Origin: Geosiphon pyriformis
Taxonomy: Eukaryota > Glomeromycota > Glomeromycetes > Archaeosporales > Geosiphonaceae
Direction: 5' to 3'
Assembly (NCBI GenBank): GCA_016748015.1
Contig: JAAOMT010000512.1
Span: forward strand, 592,719-656,718
DNA: 64,000 nucleotides
Program-made: the position numbers and the translations under genes
Shown here: positions 20,934 through 32,281 of the stretch, one piece after another
Layout: every line of letters starts with the position of its first letter
How positions within the stretch are numbered: the stretch's first letter is position 1
The notes under the pieces: model-generated
Seen by the model: the letters and a program-made list of their open reading frames with translations, nothing else
Database searches by the model: none
What the model was told of the DNA's origin: nothing

Positions 20934-21559
20934 TTATCCTCTCCAAAAAAATTGAGCTCTGGCAAAATCAAGCTATTTATGGTATAATCTAGTTGAAGGT
21001 TTTTATCTAATTTAAAGCAAACTAATTTGTTAAAGTTTTTTGTGGATAAAGTATATAACACTTGAAGTGAAATAAGTTTTGTATCTAAGAGACTAAATCT
21101 TTGTATTAGAGTTTTGGCTCTTTTAACAATAGTTAAAACTCTTGGGACATCTAACCATATAATGTCCAAAATTTCTGCCTGTATCTTTGAAGTTGTTTTC
21201 TTCATGAGTTTCATATTCTCTATGATTTTACCAAGGTGACCATAGAGTTTTAATTGTCTTTCATATGACAAGTTTTTGTTTATGGGTAAGATTTCTTGAA
21301 GTGTTTTTTCAATTGTGTTAAAAAGTAGGAGTATAACTGCTGTTATACTTTCCAACAGATATTTATTCATTTTACTACCAATTTTTTCTTTTCTGGTAGT
21401 AGTTTTTTTTGGTCTAATAACAGTATATGTTTCACTGTTATTAGTTATGATGGTTTGTTTTTCAATGATCAGAGTAGCATTTAGATAGTTTTTGATCCAA
21501 TACTCATGAAGAGTATAAAAGGTGTTTTGAATGTTTTGATCCAAAAAATAATTGTTCAT
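20903..21559 (-). CDS. ORF3 of element E, intact, unknown function
   Basis: From the ATG at 21559, 218 codons run without a stop to 20903. The frame passes through the polypurine tract and ends about 30 bases inside the LTR. The protein is helical and Leu/Ile/Lys-rich (for example ITAVILLLFNTIEKTL), with no signal peptide and no convincing membrane span. It overlaps nothing downstream and follows the integrase stop by about 40 nt in another frame. It has the same position and length as ORF3 in A and C but little visible sequence similarity apart from the general character. It is the only long undamaged ORF of E. Function unknown. Confidence 0.55.
   Translation of the reverse strand: MNNYFLDQNIQNTFYTLHEYWIKNYLNATLIIEKQTIITNNSETYTVIRPKKTTTRKEKIGSKMNKYLLESITAVILLLFNTIEKTLQEILPINKNLSYERQLKLYGHLGKIIENMKLMKKTTSKIQAEILDIIWLDVPRVLTIVKRAKTLIQRFSLLDTKLISLQVLYTLSTKNFNKLVCFKLDKNLQLDYTINSLILPELNFFGEDNIMIETYTSY
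20934..20944 (-). other. Polypurine tract of element E
   Basis: The minus strand reads GGAGAGGATAA directly before the 3' LTR, the expected plus-strand primer. Confidence 0.65.
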
Positions 21560-21600
21560 GTTAATTGAAGATACCTCTGTTTTGAGAATGATGCATTTAT

Positions 21601-22975
21601 TTATACTTGATTTTTGCTGATCATTTGAGTCGGTATTATCACAACAGGCAGCCAATCAGGTCGTTTATAATATTTCTTGAGTTGTGTACCATGAACAGAA
21701 CAATCATTGAAGATTGTTCTGGATTGATCTTGAAGAATATAAGAACTATTGTTCAAAACTTTGTTGACTATAAAGAGTCTTTTCCATTAGCTAAAGAATT
21801 TATTACCATAAACATTGTCTTTGTTAAAATGGTATTTTAGTATTAAGTCACCAATACTTAAAGAAAGTGTTTTATAGATTTTTTTTTTCTTAAGCTTTTC
21901 TTGAAACTGTTTTATCTTTTCAAAAGCAATTATTCGTGCTTTTACCAAAGAGTCAAGAATAGTACCAAGTTTTTTTTGCAAAATGTCTTTGTAATTTCCT
22001 ATTGTGATTTTTTCAAATAGTATTGTTTCAAAGTCAGTTTCTATTGGTAGTGTTGTTATGTATCTATAGAATAGATAAAAAGGTTCATAACTTGTTATGT
22101 CATGATTTACAATTCTATAAGCAAACAAAGCTGAAGACAGTACTTTGTCATATAAGTTTGTTTCTTCACTGGTTTTGGTTAAGGTTTTACATAGTGTTTT
22201 ATTAAAATATTCTACTAGGTTATTTGTTTAGGGGTGATAAAGAGAAGAAAGTTTATGATGTATTCCTATTTTTCTACAAAGTTTTTTAACCAGTGTACTG
22301 AGAAAAGCTCTTCCTCTATTAGATAAAAGTTCTTTACGGCAGCCATAATGACAGATGATATCTTTATAAATGAAATTGGCTATTGAGACTGCTGTTTGAT
22401 CTGAAGTAACTCTTGTTTCTACCCACTTTGTAAGATAGTCAGTAGCTATAATAATGTATCTGTTGCCATCAGAAGTTATTGTTAAAAGTTTAACAACATC
22501 TATACCAATTCTGTCAAATGATTGACCAACAAAGATTGAATGAATATCTTCTTTGTGATTTGGTTTGCCTTTTCTTTGGCAGATGTTACAGGTTTTGATG
22601 TATTTAGCAATGTTCTTTCCCAAAGTAGGCCAATAATAGCGAGCTAAAGTTTTTTGAATTGTCTTTGTTTTTTCAAAGTGTCTAGCTAATGGGTTAGTAT
22701 GCATATTGTATATTACAATTTTTTTTTCTTCAAATCTGATGACTCTTTGAGAGCAGTCAGAATCTTTACTGTTTCTTTTATATAATTGGTTCTGGTAGAT
22801 CAAATAGAAATTTGATTGTTTGCGCAAATGTTCTCTTTGCTGTTAAGTGTATTCTGGTGGGTATTGTTTTTAACCCAAAAATTCTATTAAGGCAGAGTAG
22901 CTGTCCAAGTCCATTATTGTGTTTGTTTGTAAAGAAGTTACTAATAATTAAGTTGGTTTGGTTTAAAAGGTTGTA
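21601..22975 (-). pseudogene. Integrase of element E
   Basis: One long open part (22228-22827) holds the HHCC region (ARHFEKTKT and CNICQRKGK) and the catalytic core. The first Asp is in GIDVVKLL. The second core motif reads LSNRGRAF where LSDxGxxF is expected, so the second Asp is now Asn and the enzyme should be dead. After a stop following SLYHP, the frame continues near 22128 with FAYRIVNHD, then a Lys-rich linker, and ends HGTQLKKYY. The final stop is at 21601-21603. The part before 22860 is short and stop-rich. Confidence 0.75.
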
Positions 22976-23442
22976 CTATTACTGGATGGTAAGTCTAAAG
23001 AAAGCATTAGCATTTTGATGATTTGCTCCTTTGTGGTGTTGAATATTATAGTTGAATTCATTCAAGTGGAGTAGCCAGTAAGTTATTTGTTTGTGTTCTA
23101 GTTTTTTTTTATTGTGCAGCCAAACCAAGGCTTGATAATCTGTTACCACTAAGAATTTTGCACCAAGAAAATATTGATCCCAGTAACTAATAGCCTAGAC
23201 TACTGCTAAACATTCTTGTTCAGTAACTGAATAGTTCTTTTCTGCTGGTGTGAGGGATCTACTGGCATATGCTATGGCATGTTCTCTGCTATTTTCATTT
23301 TTTTGTGAAAGAACAGCACCAAGTCCATAGCCAGATATATCAGTGTGGAAGATAAAAAGTTGGTCCAAATCAGGTTGCTTGAGAATTAGTTCAGTAACAA
23401 ATTTTTTCTTCAGAATTTCAAAAGCTTTTTGTTAATAAGTGC
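22976..23442 (-). pseudogene. RNase H of element E
   Basis: Read on the minus strand: QKAFEILKKKF, FHTDISGYGLGAVLSQK, HAIAYASRSLTPAEKNYSVTE and VVTDYQALVWL, the usual Ty3 RNase H order. The first catalytic Asp is visible in HTDIS. It begins where B is inserted (23442) and is continued on the far side by RT at 31240. It ends with two adjacent stops (22976-22981), at the same place as the RNase H stop in A, B, C and D. Confidence 0.75.
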
Positions 23443-24280
23443 TGTTACAGGATGGTTTTCTTGGTATATTTTAATTGTTGATCTTCCGTTTTAATTGCAA
23501 TCAGTCTTTCATGAGTTCCTCTATTTTATGTGTTGAATATTAATGATAATGTACTGAAGGTTTTCTCTTGATGTTGTAATGTAAGTCTTCTCTTTAATTC
23601 TAGTTGTCTTTGTATGTTGTGTACTTCTTCCCAGAGGCTAATCTGAAATCTATCTGCTGTCTGGAGTCTTTTCTAAGGCTATTCTTGCAATTGCCTGATG
23701 TGTTTCTCTAATCTAGAAACATAGAATATTAATAGTCTTTTCATGATTTTCCTAAGTATATAATAAAGTTTTTTTCAATTTAATTAATAACCACGTGAAT
23801 AATCTTGATCAGGAATTATTTTTTCAAAGAATTCAGAGATGAAATAATAGTTTCATTTATTAGAAAGGGTATGTGAATTTTATTGTTAATCTTGTAATTA
23901 TGATGTTCATTCAATTTATTATTTTTATTAATTCTTTTTAAATAAGATTTTATTTAAATATTTGTTGTTTCTAGTTAAAGCTGTTCTTTTTCATCATTAA
24001 AAACTATTGTATATATATATAATTATTGTTTTACAAAATAATGTCTTGTAATACTCTATTTTCATTATTTCTAAATAGTGCTTGCTGCTTTTGCATGATA
24101 GTGCTTGCTGCTATTGTAAAATAGTACTTGCTACTATTGCATAATAGTGCTTGCTGCTATTGTAAAATAGTGCTTGCTGTTATTTGTAAATTATTTCTTT
24201 TTATAAATTTTTGCTGTGATATTTCATGATTGGCTAATTTATATTATTTATAATTCTTATTAAATTCTTGAACTGTAACA
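23443..24280 (-). repeat. 3' LTR of element B
   Basis: It starts TGTTACAGG, ends CTGTAACA, and aligns with 30401-31239. A TATATATATATA box lies near 24010. It contains a 23-bp tandem array. Confidence 0.9.
24076..24191. repeat. 23-bp tandem array in the B LTR
   Basis: Five copies of a 23-bp unit close to TAGTGCTTGCTGCTATTG plus TAAAA. The partner LTR has about six copies at 31012-31150, so the copy number has changed since insertion. Confidence 0.85.
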
Positions 24281-24293
24281 TTATCTCCTTCTT
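24281..24293 (-). other. Polypurine tract of element B
   Basis: The minus strand reads AAAAGAAGGAGATAA up to the LTR, right after the ORF3 stop. Confidence 0.65.
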
Positions 24294-24605
24294 TTAAGAT
24301 TGAGCTCTATTGAAATCAAAGTTAATTTCTTCATTGAATTCTAAGTCACTATAATAGTCTAATACTGTATTATTAACTTGTTGTTGTAATTCTTGAAATT
24401 GTGAATTGGTAAGTCGTCCAATACTGTTAGTTGTTATTATGTTTATGGTTGGATCCAGTAATACTTTGTGACAATTTTCAAATGCTTTGAAAATTCCATA
24501 AACTGCTTTTTGAATTGAATATACTGTTAGTTTTTCCAATAAAACTTTCTAATTGTTGGATTGTTGCTTTGTTAAATACTCTAATTAATGGGTGAGTTCA
24601 TAATT
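24294..24605 (-). pseudogene. C-terminal half of ORF3, element B
   Basis: The end of the same ORF3 as in A. Minus-strand reading gives NKATIQQLESFIGK (KILQQLEYFVGK in A), then GRLTNSQFQELQ and the terminus FDFNRAQS before TAA at 24294-24296. The last 81 codons (24294-24539) are open. The N-terminal half and all of integrase are absent, so RNase H is joined almost directly to this piece (24609). The good conservation of the C-terminus across A, B and C marks it as the functional core of ORF3. Confidence 0.6.
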
Positions 24606-24608
24606 TTT

Positions 24609-25900
24609 TTATATGTGTCTCATTTTTGACAAACAGTCAGCATTGGCATTTTTGGTACCTTCTTTGTATTTGATGATATAATCATATGGTGCTAATATTT
24701 GTAACCATCTGGTGTATTTTCTTTTCAGCACTTTCTTGTTATTTAACCAGACCAGATCTCTATGATCTGTGGTAATATCAAAGAATTTGTACTGTAAATA
24801 TGTGTCAAAGTGAACACAACTCCAGACTACTGTTAAGCATTCCAATTCATGTGCTGCATAGTTTTGCTCTGCTATACTAAGACTTCTACTGGCATAAGCA
24901 ATTACATATTCTCTTTCATTATTATTTTTTTGTGAAAAAATGGCTCCAAGTTCAGTTCCAAAGGCATTTGTGGCCAAAATGAATTTCTTGTTAAAATCTG
25001 AATAGATTATTATTAGTAATTCAATGAGCTTTTGCCTAAGATACTCAAAAGTTTTTTGTTGTGTTTCGGTCCATTCAAATTTCACATTTTTGGATAGTAG
25101 ATAATTAAGAGGTTTGGCAATGTTTAAAAAGTTTTTCTACAAAGCAGCAGTAGTAAGATGCAAGTCTTAAAAAGCTTCTAACTTCTGAAATGTTTTGAGG
25201 TACTGGAAAATTTTTCACTTTGTCTATTTTTGATGAATCTGGTTTTATTCCATCTTTTTCAACTATGTGTTCTAGAAATGTTAGCTCATTTTTTCCAAAG
25301 AAACATTTTTCTAAATTTAATTTAAGTCCAGTGTGTCTTAATCTCTCAAAAACTTGTTGTAAATATTGGAGATAATCTGCAAATTTTGGCGAAAAAACAT
25401 TTGTATTGTCCAAGTAGACAACAATAGATTGCCACAGAATTCTGGAGTAAATTACATCCATTAGTCTTTGGAATGTTATGGAAGTGTTTGCCAATCTAAA
25501 TGGCATTATATTGAACTCATAATTGCCATTTTGTGTTGTGAATGCTGTTTTATGCCTGTCTTTTGGGTTTATTTCTACTTGCCAGTATCCACTAGTCAAG
25601 TTAAGTGTAGAAAACCATTTTGCTCCTCCAAAAACATCGAAGATTTTGTCAATTAATGGTATTGGGTATGAATCTTTGGTTGTTTTGCTGTTTAGTTTGC
25701 AATAGTTGATGCAAAATCTAATTTTTTCATTCTTTTTCTTTACTAAAACAACTGGTAAGAATCATGGACTCATTGATAATTGAATTATTCCTTTTTTCAA
25801 CATATTTTGGACTTTTTCTCTAATAAAATTATGCTCCATTGGTGGGACATGATAAGCACGTTGTTTTTCAGGTCTGGCATTCCCAGTGGAAATTTGGTGT
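24609..25900 (-). pseudogene. Reverse transcriptase and RNase H of element B
   Basis: RT shows the SGYWQVEINPKDRHKTAFTT block, FNIMPFRLANTSITF (Gly of FGL lost) and the catalytic box YLDN at 25405-25416 in place of YLDD. KCFFGKNELTFLEHIV and FLRLASYY follow. One frame change lies near 25090. RNase H (24609-25085) is open: LATNAFGTELGAI has Asn for the first Asp, YVIAYASRSL and TTDHRDLVWL follow. It ends with TAA at 24609-24611 at the same place as in the other copies. The RT N-terminal part (25600-25900) has several stops. Confidence 0.8.
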
Positions 25901-26930
25901 TGAACCAAGTTGGTTCTTCCAAATTTGCCATTTCATAAAAATATATCAAAGTATTTTAAAATTAATGCTTTTAATTGTCACTGTTGGTCCAGATCCATTG
26001 TTCCAATGTTTAATTTGGCCAATTTTTCTGGCATAAATTGATAGCATTCCAATGGTTGTTGCCAATTTATTGAAGTGAGTTTACAGTAAAAGGCAATTTC
26101 TGGAAAATTTAGAATTTCTTGTGGTGTTGACATGTTTTCTAGCTCTGTTCCAAGGTATTCCATAATAGTGTTTTCTGAAATGTATATGAGCTCTTCTATG
26201 GTATTTGTGATAAGAATTTTTATCTATTGTGTTTTGTTAGCTGAAATAAAAAGGTTAGTAAGTCTTATAGGAAACTGTTGGCAAATTTTGGGTGAGGCTC
26301 AAATATTAGATTTATATCTTTTATTGTTCTTTTTATTTTAATTTCTGATTTTTCATAAAATGTGAGCATGATTGACTGCTCATTTCTGATTAATTCATTT
26401 TTTTCCTTTGGCATTTCAATAAAATTTGCTTCAATTTCTTTTCCTGTTGATCTAAAACCATAAATTTCTCTCATTGTTTGTGTCAATTCCTCTCAATTTT
26501 TCACTAGTACAAATTTTCCAACTTTTACTAATGGTAGGAAAATTGCTTGTGCAATCTTTTCCTTAGATTCAATAGTATAAGATTTTTCTGAATTGTTCTG
26601 TAGTAAAATCATCAAATTTTCAGTGTAGCCAGAGTCAATTACTTCTTCTTGAACACTTATTTCTTTTTTTGTGAGGCTTGATCACAACACTATTTGAATC
26701 ATTATTCCTGGCAGAATTTCAACTACTATTTTTAGGTCAATTTTGGTAATGCTTTTGGATGGTAACATTGTGGATTGGTCTTTTGGATAACATAGATTAA
26801 ATCTGCCATCAATTGGATGGGCTCTTTCAGGTACTATTCCTAAGTGTTTATTGTCATAGTACTGGATGCTGATCTCTTAATCTAAATCAGTATAGGCTAA
26901 AATATTTTCTGACTTGGAACTGTCAGATGA
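25901..26930 (-). pseudogene. dUTPase and linker of element B
   Basis: Four of the five dUTPase motifs are damaged. Motif 1 is GRFNLCYP (Asp to Asn), motif 2 SSLTKKEI, motif 3 EEVIDSGYTENL (Asp and Tyr kept), motif 4 EKIAQAIF, and motif 5 REIYGFRSTG (Gly to Arg). The matching order with A shows common descent. The following linker (26265-26486, then 25978-26163 in another frame) is beta-rich and stop-poor. Pure decay after insertion explains the losses. Confidence 0.75.
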
Positions 26931-27650
26931 GTTTTGTTGATTTATTGATTGATTTTAGTATTGCTGATTCTTAATTTCCATTTTTCTTGCCAAGTTTCTT
27001 TTGTATTAACACTCTTCACAGCACTGACTTTGGCATGGAATAAGACAGTCTTTGCAAAGATAAGTGTTGATCTGGACTAGATACTGTTCCTGTTCTTGGT
27101 GAGTAGAACACAGCTGTTGATAATTTTCTTGGAATTCGTCCACTGAGTTGAACATGTTGTAGTTGGTGACTTCATCGGCTATTTTGGCTGACACTTTCCA
27201 ACATCGTATTTCTTTGGTGGTTCTTTTTCTTATTTTGGCTTGTGCGATGTTGTATAACTTATCCTCATTATGTGAATAGTGCTGCAGTCTTCTTAATGCT
27301 CTGTTGAATGCTGCTTTGAATGGCATTTCTCTTCTTACTCAGTCATAGATGAGAATTGTGTATTGGCAAGTTGCATCACACATTCTTTCTCTACCTGGTA
27401 TGTTGTTTCAGTTGCACCCTCTTGGTAACGGTTCTCCACAAGTGAGGCATGGTTCTTCATCTCATTTTCTGTGTCTTTCTGAATAACCATATTTTTTTTT
27501 GTTACAATAGTTATAATAGTAGTGGGTGAAGTTTCTTGGGTCTTTGTCTGGTGTGCTACATGCAGTCATAGACGAGAGTTTCTTCTTGCAAACCAAGCAT
27601 TCTAGCTTTGGTTTGCATTGCTGGTGGTTTCTTTGTGGACTTACCTGGTT
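26931..27650 (-). pseudogene. Cys-rich module of element B
   Basis: It reads in the protease frame: LECLVCKKKLSSMTAC near 27600, then CLTCGEPL, a Trp/Arg-rich helical stretch (open at 27006-27326) and the second cluster LCKDCLIPC ... CCEEC. This matches the module of A residue for residue at the Cys positions. It shows that protease and module are in one frame, so the frame change in A is an accident. Two or three stops break it. Confidence 0.65.
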
Positions 27651-30318
27651 TTATTTGGATCTTTCTTTATTGGTCCACATTGGTATGGCTGGTAGTCCTG
27701 TTCTTTGGTCATCAGCCCAAGAGAGCTAATAGGTTTTGATGGCTGGTAGTGCTGGATTTTTCTCAAATTCAAAGGTAGGTCTTTAGTTGGTGCTGGGTTT
27801 TTGGAAGTGGCCACAGGTGGCTGAAATTCTGGTCTAATGGCCATTATAATTAATCAGAAGCTCTTGGGTGGTCCAGTCTAAGGTGGCATTGGCTTTTGTT
27901 AGCCAGTTATTCCCTACTAATGCTTGATATTGTGTAGCATCTATTATTAATACTTTTGTAAGTATTACTATGCCATTAATTTTGAAAGAGAATAAGTCAA
28001 TTTTGCCATGAGGCAGCTTTGTACTTCTATTGGCTGTTATGATTTGGGACATCACAGCATGATCAACTTTGAAACCCAGTTGGTTTACTAGTTGAAGCAT
28101 TATGATGCTTCCAGTGGATCTATTATCTAAGATAAGTTTGATTGGGATATTATTTACAGTGGCTTCCGTATACATAGCAGTGATTGGGCATTTTTTGTTC
28201 AATGCTGCTCCACTGAACATAGCCTTGTTTTCCTCTAATTTAGAAAAAAAAATAGCTGTAAGGCTGTTATCTTCAGTGGCAACTGCTGGTAGTATTGTTT
28301 GGCTTAATTTGTTGGAGAAATTTTCAGTTCTGTTTATGTTTCTACCATCATTGTTTCTAATAATCAGATTTTCCAGTATATTAAGGTAAGTTTGTTGATA
28401 ATTTTGGTAGTTTGGATTGGTTTGCTGACTGGTTCCAGCATGGTTTGGATTCCTCTGGACCAATGTGTTCTGGTTTCACATGGGCTGATTTTGGGGCTCG
28501 GAATGCTAATTTGGATTGGCTATTATGAACTGTTGCTAGTAAGTTCCTTGATTTTGATACATGGTGAAATATTGGCATGGTATTGGTGTGTACTGGTTTC
28601 TGGGCATTTGAGATGGCATGTAATAATTATTTTTGCATACTTTCTGCATGATTCACGTTTGATATTGACTAATCAAATGTCCTATGCATTGCAAAAATAG
28701 CAGGCACACATTTCTGTTCTGAATTTTTGGTGTGATAAACGATTATTTCAACTGTTGCTGACTTCCTGACTGCGTTTTTGGGGTGGTTGGTATGTATTTC
28801 TTCTTGGATTCAGGATGAGATAACTTTCTATTTTCTTAGAGAGTTTCTCTCTTAATTGTGTTACTCTTTTTTCTAATGTTTCTGTCTTATTTTTCTTTAT
28901 TATCATGTTAACTATTTGACTATGGTTAGCTTTTTTCTCAGCCAATTCAAGGGCTCTGGTGAGTGTAACAGCTTCTGGTAAGGAATTAGGGTGGGCAGGG
29001 CATACTCTTCCTAAAATGCTGCTTTTTAATCCTCTAATAAACTGATTTAAAACCTGAAAATCAGTGTAGTATCTTTGTTCAATTACTTCAATTTGACAGC
29101 AAATTCGATTAAATCGAGCAAAGTATTGGGTAATAGTTTCACCAGTACCTTGCTTGATAGTATTGAATTTGTTCTGTAGTTAGATTATGGTGTTTGGGTC
29201 ACTAAAATACTCCAGGAGTGCATTTTTAAATTCGGCAAAGCTTATGGGTTTTGTTTCCAGGCTTTGATATCACAAGTTGGCTGTGTCTTTCAGAAAGAAA
29301 AGTAATGTTTGAATTGCTCTTTGGTTGCTCCAGTTATTTGCCTGGATGGCTTTTTGCATTTCTCTGAGCCACATGTGCACACCCATTTTTTCTTCCTCTC
29401 CTAAGAAATCTGTTAGTCTTGTAATGTATAGTGTGGTCATTTTGTCGCCATTTTCTGCTGGTGGGCTTATTGGTTTAAGAGGAAGTGAAATAATATTTCC
29501 TTGAGCATTCCTAAAGATGGCTTCCCTTATATCTGGTTTTTCCTTTTGATTACAAGTTTCTTGGTTTTTGAACTGGCTGCTTGTTTCAGTGACCAGTTTT
29601 TGATTGTTTTTTTGCTGGTCTCTTTTTCAGATTCCGATTCAAACTCCTCTTCACAGTTTTCAAACTCTGTTCCAAATTTTGGCTGAAAAAAAGGGTTTTG
29701 GAATAGTAATAAATATCTTTCTGTAATTGGTATGTCTCTCCAGTTATGTTGTTTAATTTTATCAGTATAACTAAAAGTTCTTAGTGTTTGTGGAGTTGAT
29801 ATTGATAATGATGCAGCTTCTAATAGAATTTGTATCTTATTTTCTGGTGAAAAATAGTATGATTTATTTTCTGGTGAATAAATACGTTGTTTCTTTATTG
29901 ATTGAGTGACAGTTTTTTTTGGTGTTTGAGCAGATGTTCCTAGTTTTTGCTGGTTACTTTCCTGATTAGTTTCTAAATTTTCTTTGGTTTTGTTGGCACA
30001 TTCTCTAGTGTTTTCTGTGGATATTGGAAAATTTTCATTGGTGTATTGCTCAATTTCTTGATGGATTTTGGCAATAGTTGTGGCTATTACTGCTACTTCC
30101 TTTATAGTGTATTGTAATAATTCTCTATACAATCCAAGTTTTGTGTTGTGTAGTTCTTCTTTTTTTCCTATATGATAATTTATTCTGGCATTGATATAAT
30201 AAGTGAGCGCAGATTCTGCTAAACAACACCCTTCTGGTAATCCAAGTTTACTTTGATTTTGTGTGTAAATAGCATGGCAGAATTCAAGAACTATAAGGGT
30301 AGGGGTTTTTGTTGCCAC
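27651..30318 (-). pseudogene. Gag and protease of element B
   Basis: Gag starts at an ATG at 30318 (MATKTPTLIVLEF) and is open for 263 codons, a helical, Gln/Thr-rich N-terminal domain. The capsid region follows with frame changes near 29500 and 28950, then KANHSQIVNMI. The CCHC knuckle near 28640-28700 is eroded. Protease (27834-28463) reads LILDNRSTGSII, with DSG changed to DNR, and carries the conserved GNNWLTKANATLDW block. A stop after NGH separates it from the CGHF block that continues in the same frame. It is the only Gag in the dUTPase lineage here with a convincing ATG. Confidence 0.78.
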
Positions 30319-30381
30319 TTTTGTTTCTTCTTTTTTAGCAATGAATTATTACTAATTATTATTTTCTTTTTGATTTTCTTT

Positions 30382-30398
30382 CCTCATAGGGTTTATCA
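30382..30398 (-). other. Primer-binding site of element B
   Basis: The minus strand reads TTTGATAAACCCTATGAGG after the 5' LTR, probably from TTTGGTAAACCC by G-to-A. It differs from the TGGTGCT site of A, C and E, so B may use another tRNA. Confidence 0.45.
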
Positions 30399-30400
30399 AA

Positions 30401-31239
30401 TGTTATGGGATGGTTTTCTTGGTATATTTTAATTGTTGATCTCCTGTTTTAATTGCAATCAGTTTCTTGTGAGTTCTTTTATTTTATGTGTTGGATATTA
30501 ATAATAATATACTGAAGGTTTTTTCTTGATGTTGTGATATAAGTCTTTTTTTTTAATTCTAGTTGTCTTTGTATATTGTGTACTCCTTCCTAGAGACTAA
30601 TCTAAAATCTATTCACTGTCTAGGGTCTTTTCTGAGGCTATTTTTGCAATTGCCTAATGTGTTTCTCTAATCTAGAAACACGGAATGTTAATGGCTTTTT
30701 TGCAATTTTTCTAAATATATAATAAAGCTTTTTTCAATTTAATTAGTAACCATGTGAATAATCTTGATCAGGAATTATTCTTCCAAAGGGTTCAGAGATG
30801 GAATGATAGTTTCATTTGTTAGAGAGGGTATGTGAATTCTATTGTTAATTTTGTAATTGTGATGTTCATTCAATTTATTATTTTTATTAATTCTTTTTGA
30901 ATAAGATTTTATTTAGATATTTGTTGCTTCTAGTTAAAACTATTGTATATATATATAATTATTGTTTTACAAAATAATGTCTTGTAATACTTTATTTCTA
31001 TTATTTCTAAATAGTGCTTATTACTATTGTAAAATATTGCTTGCTGCTTTTGCACAATAGTGTTTGCTGCGATTGTAAAATAGTGCTTGCTGTTATTGCA
31101 TGATAATGCTTGTTGCTATTGTAAAATAGTGCTTGCTGTTATTTGTAAATCATTTCTTTTTATAAATTGTTGCTGTGCTATTTTATGATTGGCTAAATTA
31201 TATTATTTATAATTCCTATTAAATTCTTGAACTGTAACA
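30401..31239 (-). repeat. 5' LTR of element B
   Basis: 839 bp, TGTTATGGG...CTGTAACA, partner of 23443-24280. The 23-bp array at 31012-31150 has about six units, and an 18-bp stretch near 23985 of the other copy is missing here. Confidence 0.9.
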
Positions 31240-32281
31240 GTGTTCCAGTAATAATTGACATTTTTTTTGAGTAGCTAATTGAGAGAAAAGATAATTTTGG
31301 AGAAATTCTTGATAAATTTGTGATAGTAAGAGGCCAATCCAAGGAAAAAGTGTAGTTCAGGAACATTTATTGGTTATCTAATATTCTGAACTTTTTCCAC
31401 TTTAGCTAAGTCAGGGAAGATTCCATTTTTTGTAATAAGATGACCAAGAAACTGGGTGGATTGGTATCTAAAGAAAAATTTGATTGGGTTAATCTTGAAA
31501 CCAGTATTTCTGAACAGGTCAAAAACCTTCTGTAAATATTTAAGATATTCATCCCAGGTTTTTGAATATACTATTATGTTGTCCAAGTAAACCAGAACAA
31601 AGTTTTTTTTTACTGATTCAAACACTTTATCCATTAGGTGTTAAAAAGTGGAAGGAGCATTAGTAAGACCAAAAAGCATGACTGTAAATTCATAGGTGCC
31701 ATATTTAGTAATGAAGACAGTTTTCTTTCTGCTTTTTGGATCCATTTCTACTTGCCAGAATCCAGCAGTTAAATCAATAGTTGAGAAAAAAGCAGCACTA
31801 TTGAATTTATCTAGCATTACATCAATTTTGAAGAGTAGGTACATGTCTCTTACAGTGATGGCATTTAATTGGTAGTAGTCAACACAAAAGCATAGGGTTC
31901 CATTTTTCTTGGATACTACTACAATTGAGAAAGCCCATTCACTCTTGGTTTCTTGTATAAATCCAAAATTTTTTATCTGGTTTATCTCTTTTTTGATAAA
32001 CTCATTATTGTGTTGATTGGATTGATAAGACTTCAAATAGATGGGATGAGTTTCTTTGGTGGTAATGGTATATTGTATTACATGAATTCGTTCAGGGGTG
32101 TTATCTTCTTTTGAAATAACTGGGCTATTTCTAGCCAACAGATTTTTAATGTTCACTTTTTTTTCTACAGGGGAAGGTTTTCTTTGTTTTACAACTAGTG
32201 ATTGGATTTTAGGTGGTTCACTCTCAAAGAACTTTTGTATTTCTTTTAGTTCTTTTCTGGATATCAAACTAATTGGCTTCT
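31240..32281 (-). pseudogene. Reverse transcriptase of element E
   Basis: Two long open blocks cover it. 31641-32267 has the acidic approach, FCVDYYQLNAITVRD, IDLTAGFWQVEMDPKS and FTVMLFGLTNAPSTF. 31374-31634 starts at DKVFESVKK and has LVYLDNIIVYSKT, with the catalytic box YLDN at 31578-31589 instead of YLDD, then FLGHLITKNG. A single stop near 31638 separates the blocks. The part from 31373 to 31240 (YHKFIKNFSKI ... QLLKK) leads into RNase H on the other side of B. The RT would be dead through the second Asp. Confidence 0.85.

Larger units (their letters stand above)
23443..31239 (-). mobile_element. Element B: dUTPase-lineage element lacking integrase
   Basis: It is bounded by 838- and 839-bp LTRs (TGTTA...GTAACA) and by GTGC (23439-23442) and GTGT (31240-31243), a 4-bp duplication with one C-to-T change. 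The minus-strand order is Gag, protease, Cys-rich module, dUTPase, RT and RNase H, then directly the last half of ORF3. The whole integrase and the first half of ORF3 are missing, and B is about 2.4 kb shorter than A. It could only have moved with integrase supplied in trans, or lost it after insertion. It splits E between RT and RNase H. Confidence 0.88.

Noticed and set aside
20903-21559. ORF3 as a retroviral-like envelope gene
   Set aside because: No signal peptide, no clear transmembrane anchor, no Cys pattern or furin-like site. Only the position fits.
24076-24191. A CRISPR array, because of regular 23-bp repeats
   Set aside because: The units are adjacent with no spacers and lie inside an LTR.
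27641-27844. An ATG-started ORF overlapping the end of B protease, at first taken as a separate pol start
   Set aside because: The protease frame itself continues past one stop into the CGHF block and the Cys-rich module, matching A. The overlapping ORF is a shadow frame.
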